A DNA stretch of 64,000 bases, taken from the NCBI GenBank assembly GCA_946800325.1, contig OX326956.1, positions 12,937,167 through 13,001,166 on the forward strand, written 5' to 3'. Origin of the DNA: Luzula sylvatica. Lineage: Eukaryota > Streptophyta > Magnoliopsida > Poales > Juncaceae. The translations under genes and the position numbers were made by a program. Shown in pieces: positions 58,141 to 64,000 of the stretch; positions within the stretch are counted from its first letter, which is position 1, and every line of letters starts with the position of its first letter. The notes under the pieces were generated by a model. That model ran no database searches. It saw nothing but the letters and a program-made list of their open reading frames with translations, and was not told the origin of the DNA.

Positions 58141-61100
58141 AAACTGGCCCTCTAAAAAATACTACTAGATATAGATGTTAAAATAAATATAAAGGCAACA
58201 TTCAAAACAAATATATGATTACAATTTATAAAGAACAACTACATGTTAAATAATTAAATGATATAAAAAAATATAAGCCAATACAAAATAATAGTTATAA
58301 CTCAATATTTAATTATTTACTCATAGAAAACATTTATTTTTTTTAGAGAAAACGATACATATAATTTTCATTTTATAATGATTATAGTTTAATAATAAAT
58401 TAATAAAATCAAAATATTCAAAGAACATAATGTTCTATTAGACAACTTGCAAAAATAAAAAAAACATACAAAATAATATACAATTTAGTCAAGAATAAAT
58501 ATATTATCAAGTAACAAGTCCAGTTCATGAAAATCTCATTTTCTATAACAACTCACCCGCATATGTTTTGAACTGTAGATAACAATTAGAAAGTATTATC
58601 AACAAATCTAATAAAATAAAACAATATTAGAATATATAATACATTTAAATATAAAATATATTCTAAATTGAATCCCATGAAATGCTATTCTTCTTTATCT
58701 TGGTAATTAAGTAAATAAAATTTCAAATACAATAATTTTTTTTTTATAATAAATGGAGAAGTCTCGTGTGTGCATAAAAAATGAATCTATAACCTCCCAC
58801 AATAAAATTAAGGTTATAAATAAACGTATGTCTTAATATCGACATAGTCTAGCAAATATAGATGAAATTTAGGTGTCATGTGTTCTGATTGTTTAGTTTC
58901 AATATGAAACCGATAGAAAACAATGAATCGTCCACTTTTATTTTTTTAAGTATTTTGATTAGTTAGAAAGTTGTATCATAAATTTTATTTTTTATGAATA
59001 TTTGTTTTAATAAAAAATTCATATTTTCTATTTAGCATTATTTATCATATCATTCATTGATGAATATACTTGAAAAAATACATTAAATACTCATTAATTA
59101 ATAATTATTCAAAATATTTTTGGAAATGGTGTATCATAAGCATAAAAAATGTATGATAAAACTTTCCTTTGTTCAAGTGAGATATATGATACATAATTAT
59201 TTTTGCCATATCGGATACCCGGATCTCAAAAATCTCCCGATCCAAATCTGACATTAAAATTGAATATATGATCCGTATAAAAAGTTATCTGAATGCGGAT
59301 ATTATTTTGGATAGGTTCGAACAATATCCGACCCGTTAGATATTCTAATATTATCTGAGCACACTTAACCAAAAATTCTGGGTTTTTAATTTGCAATTTT
59401 TAATGCTTGCAAATAATTCCAAATTCCCCCGATTCAATCATATTTCTATAGTCGCACAAGGAGGGAATTGTTTTTTGTCCACATAAATGAAGACTTCCAG
59501 GATCGTAGTGTAATGATTCTAAATTGGAGACTAATTATGTTTCCAAATTGCAACTCATAAAAAAATGGACAATTATCATTAGTTTTTAGTTAAACTTTTC
59601 GAAAATCATAATAATTTATTTATCATTATTTTACATTATGTTTTAAATATTCTTAAAAATTCATATCATCCGAAATTAATGATTTGTACTATTATCATCG
59701 GTTAGGTTTACATTATACCAAATTTAATATATTTTTTACCATTTCATATAAAATTACATGATCAGATATGAATGCAATGAAATATGAATAATTTATATAT
59801 GAAATACTAATAATTTAATTTGTAATATTATAAAATATACAATATATATTAGTATTATTTGTAGAAATTTAATTTTAAAGACCCATCAACTATATTCATT
59901 TTAATATTATAAGACGTACTAATAATTTTTTATAATTTTTCATAATTTTAAATTGTGTAAATAAAAACCTTTTGTTTTCCCTATTTATAAAAATCGAGCG
60001 TATCGCGCTTTTGTTTGCACTACTTGATGTTTTGTAAGGGTATGCTTGATATTTCGAGAATTTTCAAGGTTAATACGAGATGCCTAAATATGTTGTACTT
60101 GTACTAATTTTAGTGTAGATTAAAAGGTATAATAATAATAATAATAATAATTTGTTGTTTTCGATTAGAGTTCCGGACTTAAATTTGTAAAGATGAACAT
60201 CTCTTTTAGTTAACTTTTTATTGAAACAATATAATAATTTAGTTTTACCTCATTCGATATTGGGCTGGAAATTTTATATACATCACAAGATTTGAATTGC
60301 CCTGTAAATGGTAATACTTAAAAGAGTGATGATATACATCTCCTTTAAAATACACTAGAATGATTGATGTGTTGGCACCGAATTAAATGTAATGGTAAAC
60401 CAAAATCATTTAATTTTTTCATTCTATATAGGAAAAGAAGGGGAAAAATGATCTATCGTTTCACATATCATTAATTTATTTAATATTCTTAATAAGTTTG
60501 TTTACCACCATCTATAATTAGTCGAATTCAAATATATAAATTTGAAAAATAACTTATTGGAATGAATTAATATACGATTTAACACGTGTTAAACGGATAC
60601 ACATGAATAAAACTATCATAAGAAATAAAAAAATAATTATTTCGCAAAAATAAGTAAAATAAAAATGAAAATATTTTACTTTAAAAAAAAAACTTGGGGG
60701 GTAAGTTGCACATTTGGAACAAGTTTGGGAGGCAAAATTGTACTAATTTTTTCAATAAAGGAGTAAATATATTTTAATTATCACAAATATTCCACAATTA
60801 ATATTACATTAATTAGTGTCATTGCTATAATTAATGTTTACACAAAGTTTTAAAAAAGTACTCTAACATTTAATGAAAAAAAATACAAAAAAAATTGATG
60901 GCATTGAGAAAAAATATATGTATCTAGTATTCAATAACTTATATTGTGTTTTGTCATCACAATCAATACATAAAAATTCAGTGTATATATCATGCAATTA
61001 ATATAATAAATTTTTCTTGTATGAGTATAGAGAAGACTTGGTCCATTTATCTTCTTTGATTTGAAGAAACACATGGCCTATTGTCATCATAAACCAAGTC

Positions 61101-61161
61101 CACCAGAATTAAACAATTATGATAATGATTTGCGTAATTGCATTTATGTATAAAACAAATA
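58141..61161. other. AT-rich spacer of unit 2
   Basis: Copy of 44,448-47,470, including the second 360-bp repeat (60,754 to ~61,130) and the junction into the next DPB2 fragment. No gene. Confidence 0.6.
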
Positions 61162-62139
61162 TAATTTATCCTTCCATTCTTTCTCCGATCTCAGGTACAC
61201 AACAAAATGATATTTTTCAATTTGATCCCTAAATAATAAATATTATAATTAATTTAACACAATTATGTAATGTAGAAATCAATTCAAGAAACTTGGAGAA
61301 ATGATTCAAGCGAGACCGAGAATTCATGAGCACAGTCGCTTTTTATTTATTCCTGGCCCTGATGATCCTGGTATTAATTATCGAATTATAATTATTTAAA
61401 GAAATTGCTTTTTTTGAATTTTTTATTTTAAAATAATTAATTTATTTGTTGAATGATAAATATGGCCATCAAAGGTATTACCAAGGTCTCGGCTACCTAA
61501 ATATATAACCAAAGATTTAGAAAATCTCGTACCCAATGCAATATTTTCCACCAATCCTTGCAGGTAAATTAGTCAAATATTTTTTTTTTTGATCTATTTA
61601 ATTAATTTAATTTAATTTTTGTCGCAGAATAAAATATTACACACAAGAAATAGTATTCTTTAGACAAGATATGCTTTATAGAATGCGTCGTTCATGTTTA
61701 ATACCTCCTTCCACCGAAGAAACTAACGACCCTTTTGAGCATGTTAGTTTTTTTTTATTACTTTATACTTTATTTATTTTTATTTTTCATATTATATTTA
61801 ATTTGTATAAAAGTTAGTTGCGACGATAACACATCAAAGTCATCTTTGTCCATTGCCTTTGACGGTACAACCGGTTATTTGGAACTACGATCACGCTCTT
61901 CGTTTATATCCAACTCCCCACACGGTACTATTTTATATATTTTTAAATTTATAATAATTTCATAAGTTAATTTTTTTTGTTATTTATTATAGATAGTATT
62001 GGGGGATAGGAGCGAGCAAAAGGCGTTTAAATACACGGGGACTACGTGCTTCAATCCAGGTTCGTTTTCTAATGACGGGACTTTCGCGGCGTATCGACCT
62101 TGCAATAAAGAGGTCGAGCTTTCTTCTTTGGAGACTTAA
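61162..62139 (+). pseudogene. 5'-truncated DPB2 copy, unit 3, with a lost splice acceptor
   Basis: Same content as the unit 2 fragment: exon 8 tail, then 61276-61370, 61464-61563, 61628-61742, 61814-61924 and 61993-62139. It shares the DMLYR change and the aaag acceptor. In addition the acceptor before 61,464 is changed from aatag to aatat, so normal joining of exons 9 and 10 is not possible. Confidence 0.92.
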
Positions 62140-62723
62140 AACGCTAAAAATATCATATATGCCCCTATTAAATATCATATGGTCCCTAAATATGTTGTAC
62201 TGATTTTCGTTAATATTAAGACGTATGATAAATGTAATTTAATTGTTTATTTCTAGTGTTTCGACTTGAATTTTATTCGAATAATATATTACTTTGATTT
62301 TACCTAATTCGTCATTAGTCTGAAAAAATAATATACATATCGAGCGTGCAAAGCACCTGACAACTTATAATGAATCTCACAAAAAGATGGAGACCAAAAG
62401 ATAGCTAGATGGATAATATTTGTATTAAATTTGATAAATTATAAATAATGGAGCATTATCAAATGTATATATAGTTCTCGTGGACTCATTGCCCCTAACT
62501 TTCTAAAAATATCGAATATGATTATATGATATATAATGGGACAAGTACATATTCTTTAGGTTATATTTGGTTTCATCAACAATGGAGATTAAAAAAAGAT
62601 GAAATGAGAAATTAGTTTCAAGCTTACGAAAACCAATATCCATATTTTGGCCCACATATCTAAATGAGTCCACTATACTATTTTTTTCAAAAAAAAGATT
62701 CATATGAAAATTTAGGACATATG

Positions 62724-63244
62724 CTATGTTACGCGGATACTTCAAAAACGCAGAAGTATCCTGAGGATACGGGTATCCGATACGGATACAGGTACGATAC
62801 GGCTCGGATACGTATCGGATACGCCATGTGGCGTATCCGATTATTTTAATATTTATTTTTTTCGGATACGGCGGGGATACGGCAGGATACGGCTGGGATA
62901 CGTTCAGGATACGGCTGGGATACTCCATTTAGGATACTTCGGCCCAATATATATTTTGGCCCATAATTTTCTTAAATAAATTATATAGGATACTTCTAGG
63001 ATACTTCTAAATTAGTTATAGGATACTTCTAGAATAAATTTATTATACTTTTATGATACTTGTATTATTATGTTGGTTTTATTTATTGTCATGATATTTA
63101 AATTCAAAATATTATTTAATTAATTAATTAATTTATTTATTATATACAATATAAATATATTAAAATAATAATTATATAGCCGTATCCGTATCCGTGATTT
63201 TTTGAAAATTGCCGTACCGCCGTATCCGTATCCGTGCAACATAG
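62724..63244. mobile_element. hAT-like family A element (521 bp), unit 3
   Basis: Same insertion site and gacatatg duplication (62,716-62,723 and 63,245-63,252) as the unit 2 element. Internally it differs from unit 2 by a missing ggatacggcg unit and a few substitutions. Confidence 0.92.
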
Positions 63245-63252
63245 GACATATG

Positions 63253-64000
63253 TACTTCTTAGTCATTGGCCCAAAAAATTGTATGTTGAAGATTGTCGGT
63301 TGTTATCAAAGTTATACATCCTTAACAATACTTACCTTGGCTATACTATAATGTTTATTAAAATTAAAATAATTTAAAATTTACTAAAATTATTTAATAA
63401 TATATTTACGATGTTGATAATTTTATCTTAATAAAATATCATTTTAAAGAAATTCAAATAAATGACAAAAACATAGCAAAAAACCAAGATATTGATTTTG
63501 ACTTTTAGTCTATACTACAGAATACCTGCTCATCCAAAACAAACTCTTAGATGATAGAATTTGCAAGTCTTAAAAAGTAGAAATCATAGAAAAAACCAGT
63601 ATTACAAAAATGGAACAAAAATTAAAAATAAAGAAAACTAATATTACACAAATAAAAAAAAAATGAAAAACATAATAATTCATGAATAAAAAAATACGAG
63701 TTTATTACTTTGAAATATTTACTTGCTACATAATTATGACAAACCAAGCAACGTATGAATGGAAACTAGCATTTATAATTTAATTATGCACACATATGCA
63801 AATGAATCAAATCAATAAAAAAAATAATAATAATATTACAAGTGATCACGAAAAAACAAATCAACAAAACTTCTGGCGTTCGATGATAATTCTAGGGCGG
63901 CTGGCTTTAGACTAGTCCTCTTCTTGTTCTGGCGCTCGACTGATGAGTGGTTTGGGATACGACCTCTGAAGCTCGAAAGGGAAGATGAGGCTCGTGGCCA
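63253..64000. other. Spacer of unit 3 to window edge
   Basis: Copy of 37,247 onward, without the solo LTR (empty ctatactataatg at ~63,341) and with the ~42-bp segment shared with unit 2 (63,891-63,933). No gene. Confidence 0.6.

Larger units (their letters stand above)
47471..61161. repeat. Tandem array unit 2 (13.7 kb)
   Basis: Near-identical to unit 1 but longer by a family A hAT element (49,035-49,566), a solo LTR (49,668-50,973), a ~42-bp segment near 51,524 and small indels. Both gene order and orientation are the same. Confidence 0.92.
61162..64000. repeat. Tandem array unit 3 (cut by window edge)
   Basis: Continues unit 2 homology to the last base. The C2-NT-related gene of this unit would lie just beyond the edge. 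Confidence 0.9.

Noticed and set aside
1..64000. CRISPR arrays, bacterial operons, tRNA or rRNA genes
   Set aside because: Tandem repeats here lack spacer structure; spliced plant genes throughout. The only tRNA-like boxes belong to the SINE remnant at 30,371.

Overview
This is nuclear DNA of a flowering plant, most likely a eudicot. It has AT-rich spacers, spliced genes with short GT-AG introns, polypyrimidine tracts and (TA), (GA) and (GT) microsatellites, and many non-autonomous DNA transposons with intact target-site duplications. No organelle, bacterial or viral block was seen. Gene models were built by splicing open frames by eye; where all intron phases agree this is stated.

Layout. 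1-4.6 kb: repeats, a hAT-like element and a relic exon of a SUMO-activating enzyme subunit 1 gene. 4.6-7.6 kb (-): a complete 19-exon MBOAT acyltransferase gene of the HHAT/GUP1-like plant type. 12.5-13.6 kb (+): Mediator subunit MED31. 13.8-16.2 kb (-): a three-KH-domain RNA-binding protein of the PEPPER/FLK type, with a Mutator-like MITE in intron 4 and an internally amplified protein module. 16.35-19.55 kb: a 3.2-kb foldback Mutator-like element with ~1-kb inverted repeats and a guanine-rich core. 22.4-23.8 kb (-): a U-type (P-type) cyclin. 25.6-27.1 kb (+): PIG-F, a GPI-anchor biosynthesis subunit. 27.6-28.2 kb (-): a truncated F-box gene. 30.3-31.7 kb: a three-level transposon nest (hAT in SINE in hAT). 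34.1-36.7 kb (+): the complete DNA polymerase epsilon B subunit gene (DPB2), including a U12-type AT-AC intron.

From 35,683 to the right edge the window is a tandem array. A ~11.8-kb unit that starts inside DPB2 exon 8 is present three times (35,683-47,470; 47,471-61,161; 61,162 to past the edge). Each unit carries the 3' half of DPB2, and the first two each contain a complete gene for a ~526-aa membrane-anchored protein related to the C-terminal region of plant C2-NT (EEIG1/EHBP1-type) proteins. Transposon insertions date the copies: a hAT-like element is in units 2 and 3 while unit 1 has the clean empty site, and a solo LTR is only in unit 2.

The intact genes are unrelated housekeeping or developmental genes (transcription, RNA binding, lipid and GPI metabolism, cell cycle, DNA replication) and do not form a pathway. 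I found no new multi-gene system. The most unusual content is the array with its truncated DPB2 copies, the triplicated mini-exon gene inside it, and the AT-AC intron.
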